Source of the DNA: Deltaproteobacteria bacterium
GTDB lineage: Bacteria; Lernaellota; Lernaellaia; JACKCT01
Direction: 5' to 3'
Length of the DNA stretch: 64,000 nucleotides
Assembly: GCA_027493875.1 (NCBI GenBank)
Contig: JAOSJX010000004.1
Location: 1 to 64,000 of the forward strand
Part shown: one piece after another, positions 8,573 to 17,110 of the stretch
How positions within the stretch are numbered: the first letter of the stretch is position 1
Layout: each line of letters opens with the position of its first letter
The notes under the pieces: generated by a model
What the model was told of the DNA's origin: nothing
Database searches by the model: none
The model's input: the letters and a program-made list of their open reading frames with translations, nothing else
Position numbers and translations under genes: made by a program

Positions 8573-10014
8573 GAAGCCCTCCGAAACCGAGCGGTCACAA
8601 GATTCCACTCCTCGCGCGACATCACGCCGAGGACCGCCGCGAACAGCGCGTACGCCGCGACGCCGGCGGCGATCGCGGCGGCCAAGCCGTAAGCGCGCGC
8701 CCACCAGACGACGGCGCCCATGGCGGCCGAGGCCACGATGGTCCGCACGACCGGCGCGACGATATGCAGCGTGCCGAGTTCGCGCGCGAGCACGTGACGG
8801 CTCCAGACGTAGACCAGCAGGAACGACAGGAGCGTCGCGGCGGCCGCCCCGTTATAACTGAACCGAGGGATTAAAACGATATTGAGCGCCACGTTGAACA
8901 CCGCGCAGACGCCGGTGATGCGCGCGAGGTCGCGTTCCTTTTCCAGCGCCCGCATGGTGACGGCGGCCAGCGGGTTGATGCTGTCCATCGCCTGCCCCCA
9001 GATCAAAATCTGTAGCGCCAGGGCGGCGCCGGCGAAAGACTCGCCGAAGAGCAGGCCCATGAGATCGCTCGCGAGAATCGTGGTGCCGACGGCCACGGGG
9101 AAAACGAACGCGGCGAGAATGCGGAACGCTTTGCGAAACGTGACCAGCACGCCGTCGGCGCCTTCGAGAAATTTGCGAGCGAGGACAGGATACACCGCGG
9201 CGACGAAGGCGCTGGTAACGAGGCCCATCGCTTCCATGAGCTTGTAAGCGGCGTTGTAGTGGCCGACGGCGATTTCCTTGTCCATCGGCTGATTCATGAA
9301 CGAGAGCATCACGATGTCGGCGCGGTTGTAGAAGATGATAAAAAGCTGCGTGATGAAGAAGGGCCACGCGCCGATTGACATGGTTTTGAGAAGGGCCGCG
9401 CTCGGGCGGATGAAGCGGGAGTCGTCGAGCAGCGGCCGCGCGAACCGGCGCGCGAGGAAAAACGTGACGACGCGGGCCCCCGCGTAAGCGCCGACGAGCG
9501 CGACGACCTGGCCGCCCATGGCCAACACCGGCACCGCCAGGGCGATGGTGAGGGCGGTGTTGAAGACGTCCGCGTAGGCGGAGAGTTCCATGCGTTCGTG
9601 GCCGGCGAAAAGCGCATGGTAAGAGTTCGTGAGCGAGGAGAACAGGAGACTCGCCGCGAGAACGAGGCACGCGGTGTTGGTGTCGCCCGCGTAACCGAGG
9701 AGCGGCACGACCAGGATCATCTCGAAGAAGAGCGCAAACGAGAGGAGAACGTTCGACGCGAGCACGCCGGAAAGAAAGGGGCCGGAGGCTTCGCGCTCGC
9801 GGGCGAATTGGCGGATGATGTAAGTGCGTCCGATGTAACCGGGAAAGATTTCGACGAAGCCGACGAGGGCCATGGCCGTGGAGAAACGGCCGAAACCCGA
9901 CTCGCCGAGCACGCGCGTCACGTAGCCCAGAAAGACGAGCGACGCGGCTTTGGTGATGATGCGTCCGACGGCCAGCGCGCCCGTGTTTTTGAAAATTTTC
10001 CCGGCGCTCGACAT
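8569..10014 (-). CDS. Oligosaccharide flippase (Wzx/MATE-like polysaccharide exporter)
   Basis: This is a 481-residue membrane protein with about 12-14 hydrophobic segments. The N-terminus, KNTGALAVGRIITKAASLVFLGYVTRVLG, is that of Wzx-type flippases of the MOP superfamily, which move lipid-linked sugar units across the inner membrane. It stands directly before a GT4 glycosyltransferase with a four-base overlap, which supports a role in O-antigen or exopolysaccharide export. The rest of the polymer pathway is outside the window or scattered (GT genes at 23.1, 42.1 and 45.6 kb). Confidence 0.88.
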   Translation of the reverse strand: MSSAGKIFKNTGALAVGRIITKAASLVFLGYVTRVLGESGFGRFSTAMALVGFVEIFPGYIGRTYIIRQFAREREASGPFLSGVLASNVLLSFALFFEMILVVPLLGYAGDTNTACLVLAASLLFSSLTNSYHALFAGHERMELSAYADVFNTALTIALAVPVLAMGGQVVALVGAYAGARVVTFFLARRFARPLLDDSRFIRPSAALLKTMSIGAWPFFITQLFIIFYNRADIVMLSFMNQPMDKEIAVGHYNAAYKLMEAMGLVTSAFVAAVYPVLARKFLEGADGVLVTFRKAFRILAAFVFPVAVGTTILASDLMGLLFGESFAGAALALQILIWGQAMDSINPLAAVTMRALEKERDLARITGVCAVFNVALNIVLIPRFSYNGAAAATLLSFLLVYVWSRHVLARELGTLHIVAPVVRTIVASAAMGAVVWWARAYGLAAAIAAGVAAYALFAAVLGVMSREEWNLVTARFRRAS

Positions 10015-10024
10015 GGGGCGCAGG

Positions 10025-10079
10025 CTAGCCCGAAATCGTTTTCGGGCTAGGCGCTGAGCCCGAGAACGAGCTCAGCGCC
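10025..10079. repeat. Two adjoining perfect hairpins
   Basis: CTAGCCCGAAA pairs with TTTCGGGCTAG (10025-10035 and 10040-10050). GGCGCTGAGC pairs with GCTCAGCGCC (10050-10059 and 10070-10079), with TTTT after it on the plus strand. They lie between the VWA lipoprotein stop and the flippase start. They could end or attenuate transcription, but on the minus strand, where the genes run, no U-run follows. Confidence 0.6.
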
Positions 10080-10103
10080 TTTTCAATTTGGTTACGCCGG
10101 ACG

Positions 10104-11675
10104 CTACGGAACGGTCACGCAGATATTGGTGAGCTTGTTGCTCAGATTGCCGTTCCCGTCGGTCACCTCAACGTCGGCACAGTAGGTGCCGACCCATCCG
10201 GTGAAGTCGACGGGGATGCCGCTGATTTCCAGGGGATTGTCGCAATCGGGCGCGTTGGGCGCTCCGCCGGTGAAGTCGTCAAAATAGATTTCGAAGTTGC
10301 CGAAAAACGGGACGGAGGTTCCCGCGAGCCACGTGAAGACCTGCCCGCCGGACAGATCGTTGTCCTCGTCGCAGACGGACCATTTGAGCAGGTGCGTGAA
10401 GACGACTTTGTCGTCGTCTTCCTCCCAAAACCCGTCGCTGAGCCGGGGCGCGCTATCGCCCGGCTGGGAATAGGAACTGCATGCGTTGCCTTGCGCGACG
10501 AGGTCTGGTTCGCACCCCACGAGATTGAAGCCTTCGGCGCTGTAGCCGACGCTGAGTTCTCCGTGGCCGTCGGTTTGCTGCACGCGGATCGTGAGCGAGC
10601 GGTTCGGCCCTTCCAGCGGGCTGCACACGCCGACGACGTAGTTGGCGCGCGACCAGTCGCGGACGAGCGCCGCGACGGATTCGAAGCCGGCTTCGATTTC
10701 GTCGGTCTGCGTGACGAGAAAGAAATACTCGGGACGGCTGGCGAGTTCGCGCAGATCGTCTTCGTTGTAATCGCCCTGGACGCCGATGCTGAATGACGTG
10801 GCGCTCGAGTTTTCCAGGCGCGACAACGCATAGCTGCGCATCTCGTCCGCGTCACCGGTTTCGTGCGTTCCGTCTGAGAACAGGACGAGGTTGCGGGAAA
10901 CGAGTTCGGTGGTGCCGGCGTTGTTCAGATAATTCAGCGCCGTCACGAAAGCCCCGTAGAGGTTGGTCGATCCGCGGCCGGGATCGGAGCGCAAGCCGTC
11001 GATCACCGCTTTGAGTGACGTTGCGTCCTTGGAAAAATCGTGGACTAGTTCGGACGCGTCGGTGCTGCCGAAAATATAGATGGCGATGGAATGTTTATAC
11101 GTGTCCGGCTGGTCCACGAGCATTTTGTCGATGAACACCTCGGCGCCATCGAGCATGGCATCGAGATGGCCGTTGGATACGATCGAATACGATAAGTCGA
11201 GCACGAGGATCGAGTAGAACTCGAACTCGAGCGCTTCCATAATCGCGGTGGACCCGCCCTCGCCTTCAAACGGCTCGCCGCTTTCGTCGTTAATGATTTG
11301 GAAGTCGGCGGCGCCGAGACCGGCGACGGGCGCGCCGTCGCAGTCGGTCACCGAGTAAACGACGCGGACGCCGGCCGGTTCGCAAATATCGGTCGGTCCT
11401 TTCTGCTGAACGATGTAGCCGGGGCACGGCAAATCGTCGTCATCGTCGTCATCGTCGTCCTGGTCGTCATCAACATCATCGTCACCGGCATCGTCGTCGA
11501 CCGCGTCATCGTCGACGACGTCGTCGCCGCCGGTGTCGTCATCGGCATCGTCATCGTCGTCATCATCCCCTTTCGTATTTTCCGCCGAGAAATTGCATGA
11601 GCACCCCGTGAGCGCCGTTCCCATCGCGGCGGCCACAAGGATCACCGTGCACCACATGAAGAAACGCTTCTGCAT
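10104..11675 (-). CDS. VWA-domain lipoprotein with Asp-rich linker
   Basis: This is a 523-residue secreted lipoprotein. It has a signal peptide with lipobox LTGC (about residues 21-24), then a linker of about 60 residues made mostly of Asp, and then a von Willebrand factor A domain. The metal-site motif DLSYS (DxSxS) and VLFSDGTHETGD are present, so it can bind a divalent cation and a ligand. A C-terminal beta-rich region follows with scattered Cys. Such proteins are surface or periplasmic adhesion or scaffold proteins; the ligand is unknown. The ATG at 11675 has GGGAGG upstream, so an earlier start at 11804 is rejected. It is divergent from the CocE-like lipoprotein. Confidence 0.85.
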   Translation of the reverse strand: MQKRFFMWCTVILVAAAMGTALTGCSCNFSAENTKGDDDDDDDADDDTGGDDVVDDDAVDDDAGDDDVDDDQDDDDDDDDDLPCPGYIVQQKGPTDICEPAGVRVVYSVTDCDGAPVAGLGAADFQIINDESGEPFEGEGGSTAIMEALEFEFYSILVLDLSYSIVSNGHLDAMLDGAEVFIDKMLVDQPDTYKHSIAIYIFGSTDASELVHDFSKDATSLKAVIDGLRSDPGRGSTNLYGAFVTALNYLNNAGTTELVSRNLVLFSDGTHETGDADEMRSYALSRLENSSATSFSIGVQGDYNEDDLRELASRPEYFFLVTQTDEIEAGFESVAALVRDWSRANYVVGVCSPLEGPNRSLTIRVQQTDGHGELSVGYSAEGFNLVGCEPDLVAQGNACSSYSQPGDSAPRLSDGFWEEDDDKVVFTHLLKWSVCDEDNDLSGGQVFTWLAGTSVPFFGNFEIYFDDFTGGAPNAPDCDNPLEISGIPVDFTGWVGTYCADVEVTDGNGNLSNKLTNICVTVP

Positions 11676-11700
11676 GGTATCCTCCCGATTCCGTTTTGAG

Positions 11701-11739
11701 TTACTACCTGATTGGGCTACTACCGATAAAATCACTACC
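11701..11739. promoter_or_regulatory. Three direct repeats in a divergent promoter region
   Basis: TTACTACC (11701), CTACTACC (11717) and TCACTACC (11732) are spaced 16 and 15 bases apart in the A/T-rich space between two divergent Asp-rich lipoprotein genes. The spacing of about 1.5 helix turns fits an operator or tandem protein sites. On the minus strand they read GGTAGTA, the unit of the heptad arrays near 60.3 kb. Confidence 0.4.
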
Positions 11740-11825
11740 CGAAAAAATTGTATCACAAGCGCCGGAAAAATGTTAAAAAAGACGGTGCGGACTTTTTGAT
11801 TCATTGTTTTGACTTGAGGGTAGAC

Positions 11826-13580
11826 ATGGGATTTTTCCGATTTGCGATGGTATCGCTGGTGGCGGGACTGTTTTTTCTTGCGTCTCTTTGCGGTTGTGCC
11901 GGTGATTCGCCGGGCGATGATGACGATACATCGTCAGACGACGACGATGATTCGGCCACCTCAGATGACGACACCGCCAACGACGATGATCCGTTTCCGG
12001 ACGACGATTTCGGCGACGACGATACGGACGACGATGCGCCCGGCGGCGAATTCGACGTGATGGTCGAGGTCCGAGACGGGAAAAAGCTTTGGACCAAACT
12101 CTACCTTCCCGACCCGATTCCCGAAGGCGGCGTTCCGACGCTCGTGATGCGTACGCCGTATCGGACGGGCTCGGAGGGTCCGCTTGACGAGGCGCTCGCG
12201 CGCCATTTCGCGAACCGCGGGTACGCGTTTCTGTTGCAGGACGTGCGCGGACGGGGCGAATCGGAAGGCGCATTCGTCTCGTATATCAACGAATATGACG
12301 ACGGCTTCGACACGATTGAATGGCTGACGGCGCAGTCTTACTCCAACGGCGATGTGGGCACGATCGGCGGGTCGTATGTCGCGTTTACCGCGCTGGCGGC
12401 AGCGGTAGACAATCCACGCGTACAGGTCGTCATTGCCGAGGAAGTCCCCGCCGGCGAGAGCGGCCCGAACCGGCAGAACGGCGTGGTGTCCAAGGGACTG
12501 CTCGATTGGCTCTATATACTCGCAAACGGCGACTGGATGCCGTGGGACGATATCGTGGAAACAACGAACACGCTGGACGTCGCGGGCGCGGATTTGGCGA
12601 TCGTCGGCGCCGAATCGACGGAATGGGAGCGTTTCGTCGGCGCGCCGAATCCGGAAGATCCGGTGTGGTCGGAGCGCGTGTTCGGCGCGGACCTCGCGGC
12701 GGGAATCTGCGCGCCGGTGCTGACGGTCTATTCCAAGGAATTCCACTGGATGGATCCGATCATCGTCTGGCATCTGCTCCGCGAGAACGGCTGCGAGGAG
12801 TTCGAGCCGGATCAACGGATCTTCATCACGCCCGACGCGCACGGTGCGCACACTTATACGATTCCGGTTACTGAAACGCCTGTGAACGCGTTGATGGTCG
12901 ATTACATCGACAAGTTTCTCGGCGGCGAGGACATCGAACTTGCGCCCATCGACCGCGTGCAATACCGCGCGCCGTCGGATTTCTTTTATCGCTCGGCGGA
13001 CGAGTGGCCGCCGACCACGAACGAGCGGACGTATTATTTCGATAATGCGGACGGCGCGGGGGTGCTCCACGAAGGCTCACCGCTGTCGGACGCGGCGCTC
13101 GATGTGACGGTCGATCCGGCGGTGGACGATCCGTGCGACAACGCCTACCCCACCCTCGTCTATCAAACGGAACCGCTGGCGAGCGATCTGTATATCGCGG
13201 GGTCGATCGACGCGGAGTTGTTTATTTCGTCAAATCGCGTGGATACCGATGTGTTCGTGGATTTCATGGAATACCCGGCGCTCGGCGATCCGATTTACAT
13301 CACGGGCGGGCACGTCCGCGCGCGTTACCGCAGCGGGTTGGACGCTCCGCTGACGCCGGCGCAAATCGTGCGCATTCCCTTCGAAACGCACGCGGTGGCG
13401 TACCGCGTAAAATCGGGATCGCGGCTGGCGGCGGAAGTGCGCCCGGCGCATTGCGGATTTTTCGAGAACCCGCACACCGGCGAAGACCTCGACGCGCAGA
13501 CGCACTGGGAAACCGGCACGCTGACGCTTCATCACGAGGCGGCCGCGTTGTCGAAATTCACCGTGCCGTTCGTGCCATAA
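11826..13580 (+). CDS. CocE/NonD-type serine hydrolase lipoprotein with Asp-rich linker
   Basis: This is a 584-residue protein with a signal peptide and a Cys after FFLASLCG, then a linker of about 45 residues rich in Asp. The body is a CocE/NonD (X-Pro dipeptidyl-peptidase S15-like) alpha/beta hydrolase. It has TPYRTG, the oxyanion-side block LLQDVRGRGESEG, the nucleophile elbow GTIGGSYVAF (Ser in GGSY) and ITPDAHGAH with the likely catalytic His. The C-terminal jelly-roll of the family fits the rest (LTPAQIVRIPFETHAVAYRV). It would hydrolyse an ester or amide outside the cytoplasm; the substrate is unknown. The ATG follows GAGGG, and a strong hairpin terminator closes the gene. Confidence 0.88.
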   Translation: MGFFRFAMVSLVAGLFFLASLCGCAGDSPGDDDDTSSDDDDDSATSDDDTANDDDPFPDDDFGDDDTDDDAPGGEFDVMVEVRDGKKLWTKLYLPDPIPEGGVPTLVMRTPYRTGSEGPLDEALARHFANRGYAFLLQDVRGRGESEGAFVSYINEYDDGFDTIEWLTAQSYSNGDVGTIGGSYVAFTALAAAVDNPRVQVVIAEEVPAGESGPNRQNGVVSKGLLDWLYILANGDWMPWDDIVETTNTLDVAGADLAIVGAESTEWERFVGAPNPEDPVWSERVFGADLAAGICAPVLTVYSKEFHWMDPIIVWHLLRENGCEEFEPDQRIFITPDAHGAHTYTIPVTETPVNALMVDYIDKFLGGEDIELAPIDRVQYRAPSDFFYRSADEWPPTTNERTYYFDNADGAGVLHEGSPLSDAALDVTVDPAVDDPCDNAYPTLVYQTEPLASDLYIAGSIDAELFISSNRVDTDVFVDFMEYPALGDPIYITGGHVRARYRSGLDAPLTPAQIVRIPFETHAVAYRVKSGSRLAAEVRPAHCGFFENPHTGEDLDAQTHWETGTLTLHHEAAALSKFTVPFVP

Positions 13581-13582
13581 AA

Positions 13583-13608
13583 AAACGGCGCCCGACCGGG
13601 CGCCGTTT
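13583..13608. terminator. Bidirectional intrinsic terminator
   Basis: A 12-bp perfect stem (AAACGGCGCCCG) with a very short loop and A/T-tracts on both sides lies between the convergent CocE-like gene and ahcY. Confidence 0.85.
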
Positions 13609-13637
13609 GTCTCAGACTTTCGCGACGTGACGGTTGA

Positions 13638-14897
13638 CTACGTTCCCATGTCGTAGCGGCCCAGATAGTCCTGTTGCTCGGCGGTGAGCTCGTCGATGCT
13701 GACGCCCATCGCGGCGAGCTTGAGGCGCGCGACCTCTTCGTCGATTTCCCGCGGCACGGTGTAAACTTTCTTTTCGAGCGCGTCGCCCGCCCCCAGCAGC
13801 CATTCGATGGACAGCGCCTGATTGGCGAAGCTCATGTCCATGACCGCGCTGGGATGGCCTTCGGCCGCGGAGAGATTCACGAGGCGTCCTTCGGCGAGCA
13901 CGTAGATGCGCCGCCCGTCTTTCAGCGTAAACTCCTCGACGAAGTCGCGGACCTTGCGGCGGGCCTTCGAGATTTTCGCGAGGCCGTCCAGGTTGAGCTC
14001 GACGTTGAGGTGGCCGGAGTTGGCGACGATGGCGCCGTCTTTCATGGCCTCGAAATGCGGCACGTCGATGACGTGGTAGTCGCCGGTGAGCGTGCAGAAA
14101 AAATCGCCCATGGGCGCGGCTTTGGCGATGGGCATGAGACGGAATCCGTCCATGGTGGCTTCGAGCGCGCGCAGCGGATTGACCTCGCAGACGATGACGT
14201 GCGCGCCGAGTCCGCGGGCGCGTTCGGCAACGCCCCGCCCGCACCAGCCGTAGCCGGAGACGACGAAGGTCGATCCGGCGATGAGGCGGTTCGTGGCGCG
14301 GATGATGCCGTCGATGGTGCTCTGGCCGGTGCCGTAGCGGTTGTCGAACATGTGCTTGGTGTTGGCGTCGTTGACGGCGATGACCGGAAAGGCGAGCACG
14401 CCGTCCTTGGCCATGGCGCGCAGGCGGATGACGCCGGTGGTCGTTTCCTCGGTTCCGAAACGCACGCCTTCGACGAGTTCGCGGCGCTTGCCGTGCAACT
14501 CGTTCACGAGATCGGCGCCGTCGTCCATGGTGATCTGCGGCTTGAGATCGAGCGCCTGATTGAGATGGCGGTAGTAGGTTTCGCCGTCCTCGCCTTTGAT
14601 GGCGTACACCTTGAGCCCGCACTCGACGGCGAGATACGCCGCCGCTTCGTCCTGCGTGGAAAGCGGATTGGACGCGCAGAGCGCGACGTCGGCGCCGCCC
14701 GCGGCGAGCGTACGCGCGAGGTTGGCGGTTTCCGTCGTGATGTGCAGGCACGCGGCGATGCGCACGCCCTTAAGCGGTTTTTCTTTTTCGAATCGCGCGC
14801 GGATTTGCCGCAGCACCGGCATGGACTGCTCGGCCCACTCGGTCCGGTCGCGCCCGGCCGCGGCCAGCGCGGGATTTTTCACGTCATAGTCGGCCAT
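13638..14897 (-). CDS. ahcY: Adenosylhomocysteinase
   Basis: SAH hydrolase splits S-adenosylhomocysteine to adenosine and homocysteine, removing the inhibitor left by methyl transfer. It is full length (419 residues) with [16 protein letters not shown], the NAD-binding motif [23 protein letters not shown] and [12 protein letters not shown]. The C-terminus is close to the usual KxDxY-type end ([12 protein letters not shown]). The ATG at 14897 follows GAGGGG. Only about 40 bases separate it from the upstream DUF2283 gene, so there is no room for a SAH riboswitch. With metK 550 bp upstream on the same strand it forms a methyl-cycle block. Confidence 0.96.
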   Translation of the reverse strand: MADYDVKNPALAAAGRDRTEWAEQSMPVLRQIRARFEKEKPLKGVRIAACLHITTETANLARTLAAGGADVALCASNPLSTQDEAAAYLAVECGLKVYAIKGEDGETYYRHLNQALDLKPQITMDDGADLVNELHGKRRELVEGVRFGTEETTTGVIRLRAMAKDGVLAFPVIAVNDANTKHMFDNRYGTGQSTIDGIIRATNRLIAGSTFVVSGYGWCGRGVAERARGLGAHVIVCEVNPLRALEATMDGFRLMPIAKAAPMGDFFCTLTGDYHVIDVPHFEAMKDGAIVANSGHLNVELNLDGLAKISKARRKVRDFVEEFTLKDGRRIYVLAEGRLVNLSAAEGHPSAVMDMSFANQALSIEWLLGAGDALEKKVYTVPREIDEEVARLKLAAMGVSIDELTAEQQDYLGRYDMGT

Positions 14898-14937
14898 GGA
14901 TTCCCCTCGGAAGAATGGATGAAGAAATGGCGATGCG

Positions 14938-15156
14938 TCAGGGCTGCTCTTGACCCCTGACGACTTCCAACTGAATCTGATTCAAGCTCTCGGGCCGGAT
15001 ACGCCCTTTAACGCGGAGGATTTCGACCCCCACGACATCGTTTTTCTCGTTGTAGTCGAGAACGACTCCCGGGCTGACCTCCTCCGACCCGATGATCGGC
15101 GAATCGTCAAGCCGCAGATAAACCGCGTCCGCTTTTTCGTCAAAATGGACTTTCAT
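14938..15156 (-). CDS. DUF2283 family protein
   Basis: This is a 72-residue small protein. It starts [16 protein letters not shown] and carries [21 protein letters not shown], the conserved core of DUF2283. Family members typically follow a DUF4258 gene in a toxin-antitoxin-like arrangement, and that is the case here: the start overlaps the DUF4258 stop by four bases (ATGA). By position it would be the antidote. Activity is not shown. Confidence 0.85.
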   Translation of the reverse strand: MKVHFDEKADAVYLRLDDSPIIGSEEVSPGVVLDYNEKNDVVGVEILRVKGRIRPESLNQIQLEVVRGQEQP

Positions 15157-15419
15157 CGTCCTTTTCCTTCCCGGCGGTCGAAATAAGCCGTCACGATGCG
15201 CCAGGGTCTTGTTCGATCATTATAGACAACGCGAAGAATTCGGCCACCACGCTCGGGAATTTCGCAAAGCGCGTGCCGAAGCTCCGAATCTTCCTTATCG
15301 TCTTCCGTTTTTACGGGGTTTTCGATCGTGGTTCTGATCCACGATAGATCCAGTTGACGCTCGGCAACCATATGACGAGCGTGTTCGGTCAATTCGTACG
15401 GAAAGGATTGCTCGGACAG
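15153..15419 (-). CDS. DUF4258 family protein (possible toxin partner)
   Basis: The core LTEHARHMVAERQLDLSWI, then RHALCEIPERGGRILRVVYND and PWRIVTAYFDRR, is the DUF4258 pattern, a small RelE-like fold often paired with DUF2283. A TTG at 15392 has no ribosome-binding site. An in-frame CTG at 15419 lies seven bases after GGGAG and adds SEQSFPYE before the core, so it may be the true start. With DUF2283 it resembles a toxin-antitoxin operon lodged between metK and ahcY. The toxin role is inferred from family context only. Confidence 0.75.
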   Translation of the reverse strand: MSEQSFPYELTEHARHMVAERQLDLSWIRTTIENPVKTEDDKEDSELRHALCEIPERGGRILRVVYNDRTRPWRIVTAYFDRREGKGR

Positions 15420-15447
15420 ACGACAACTCCCGTCGGGAAAAACCCGT

Positions 15448-16617
15448 TTACACGCCGGCGAGTTTTTTCAGTTGATCGACCTTGTCGGTGCGTTCCCAGG
15501 TGAAACCTTCTTCGGTGCGTCCGAAGTGTCCGTAGGCGGAGGTGGCTTTGAACTTGGGTTTGAGCAGGTCGAGTTCCTTGATGATCTGCGCGGGCTTCAT
15601 CGGGAAGACCTCGTAGATGATTTCGCTGATGCGGTCCTCGTCGATCTTGCCGGTGCCGAAGGTGTCGACGTTGACCGAGACGGGCGCGGCGACGCCGATG
15701 ACGTAGGCGAGCTGAATTTCCGCGCGCGTCGCGAGGCCCGCGGCGACGACGTTTTTGGCGATGTAGCGCGCCATGTAGGTCGCGGAGCGGTCCACCTTGG
15801 ACGGGTCCTTGCCGGAGAACGCGCCGCCGCCGTGGCGGCCCATGCCGCCGTAGGTGTCGACGATGATCTTGCGTCCGGTGAGCCCGCAATCGCCCATGGG
15901 ACCGCCGACGACGAAGCGTCCCGTCGAGTTGATGTGGTAGATCGTCTTGCCGTCCACGAGTTCCGCGGGAAGGACGCGCTTGACGACTTCCTCCTGGACG
16001 CCGTTCACGACTTGATCGTGGGTGACCTTGTCGGAATGCTGCGTGGCGATGACGACGGTGTGGATGCGCGTCGGGCGGCCGTCCACGTATTCGAACGTGA
16101 CCTGGCTCTTGCCGTCGGGGCGCAGGAACGGCAACCGCTCCTCGCGGCGCGCGTTCGTGAGGCCGCGGGCGAGCAGGTGCGCGTAGTAGATCGGCGCGGG
16201 CATGAGTTCCGGCGTTTCGTCGCAGGCGAAGCCGAACATCAGGCCCTGATCGCCGGCGCCCTGCTCGGCGTGGAGGCCCTGCCCTTCGGTGACGCCCTGG
16301 GAGATGTCCGGGCTTTGCTTGTCAATGGAGGTGACGACGGCGCAGGTTTTGTAGTCGAAGCCCATGTCGGCGTCGGTGTAACCGATGTCCTGGACGGTCT
16401 CGCGCACGAGGGACGGCACGTCGACGTAGCAGTCCGTGGTGATTTCGCCGGCGACCATGACGAGGCCGGTGGTCACCAGCGTTTCGCAGGCCACGCGGCC
16501 CTTGGTGTCTTTGCTCAGAATGTCGTCGAGAACGGCGTCGGAAATGCGGTCGGCGATCTTATCGGGATGCCCCTCGGTGACGGACTCCGAGGTAAACAAC
16601 ACCTTTTGCGCGGCCAT
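15448..16617 (-). CDS. metK: S-adenosylmethionine synthetase
   Basis: MetK makes SAM from methionine and ATP. The 389-residue protein has all the signatures: [14 protein letters not shown] at the N-terminus, [13 protein letters not shown] (ATP loop), [20 protein letters not shown] and [17 protein letters not shown] (phosphate loop). The ATG at 16617 is preceded by GGAGGATCG; an upstream reading from 16701 is rejected. A clear promoter and a stable leader hairpin lie upstream. It runs toward the DUF4258/DUF2283 pair and ahcY, so the methyl-cycle genes may share a transcript. Confidence 0.97.
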   Translation of the reverse strand: MAAQKVLFTSESVTEGHPDKIADRISDAVLDDILSKDTKGRVACETLVTTGLVMVAGEITTDCYVDVPSLVRETVQDIGYTDADMGFDYKTCAVVTSIDKQSPDISQGVTEGQGLHAEQGAGDQGLMFGFACDETPELMPAPIYYAHLLARGLTNARREERLPFLRPDGKSQVTFEYVDGRPTRIHTVVIATQHSDKVTHDQVVNGVQEEVVKRVLPAELVDGKTIYHINSTGRFVVGGPMGDCGLTGRKIIVDTYGGMGRHGGGAFSGKDPSKVDRSATYMARYIAKNVVAAGLATRAEIQLAYVIGVAAPVSVNVDTFGTGKIDEDRISEIIYEVFPMKPAQIIKELDLLKPKFKATSAYGHFGRTEEGFTWERTDKVDQLKKLAGV

Positions 16618-16657
16618 AAACGATCCTCCATCTTTCCCGGAAAATGTCGGGATTGGC

Positions 16658-16687
16658 GTCCGAACCGCGCTCCCCCGCGCGGCGGAC
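16658..16687 (-). promoter_or_regulatory. Leader hairpin of metK
   Basis: GTCCG plus CCGCGC pair with GCGCGG plus CGGAC, giving an 11-bp stem with a two-base bulge and a six-base loop. It begins right after the predicted transcription start. A second weak stem (TCCCG/CGGGA, near 16634-16652) precedes the ribosome-binding site. It does not match a SAM or SAH riboswitch I can recognise. Confidence 0.45.
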
Positions 16688-16692
16688 GGCGA

Positions 16693-16720
16693 ACTATACA
16701 CCGGAAAACGGGGCGTTCAA
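16693..16720 (-). promoter_or_regulatory. Predicted sigma-70 promoter of metK
   Basis: On the minus strand: TTGAAC (16715-16720), a 16-base spacer, TATAGT (16693-16698). Confidence 0.7.
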
Positions 16721-16730
16721 ACCCCTTGAT

Positions 16731-16835
16731 AAGGATGAAGGATGAGGGCGGAAGGATGAATAAAAGGACCAAGGACAAGGGACAAAGGACGAAGGACGAA
16801 GTGGGGACGAGGCGCGAGGGACGAGGGACGAAAAG
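16731..16835. repeat. Long heptanucleotide array, 15 units in phase
   Basis: Fifteen consecutive 7-bp units keep one phase for 105 bp while the unit drifts. It begins with AAGGATG-type units, passes to GGACAAA/GGACGAA, then to CGAGGGA. It lies upstream of the metK promoter, and no gene covers it. From 16836 to 17110 I see no convincing gene or structure. Confidence 0.75.
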
Positions 16836-17110
16836 AGAGGAAGCGCGGTAAAGGCGCGAGAGGGCGTTGGGTTGCGGGTTCTCACGCGGAGGACGCGAAG
16901 GCGGCGGAGAAAAAATCAATCGCCGCAGGCAAAGAACGAATCGACGGAGGCGTCTTCGTTATGAATCCGCGTGTCGTCGCAAGAGGCGAAATCGGAAGGG
17001 TCGATCACGGATTCGCCGGACGATTCTTCTCCGGCGTTATGGACCGTCGCCGCCGCTATCGTGGAGCCGTTTCGACGGCGGGTTCAGCGATCCCGCCGTC
17101 TTCGCCACGG

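Noticed and set aside
15472..16851. A 459-codon plus-strand open frame
   Set aside because: Antisense of metK, extended through the heptad array; no homology pattern.
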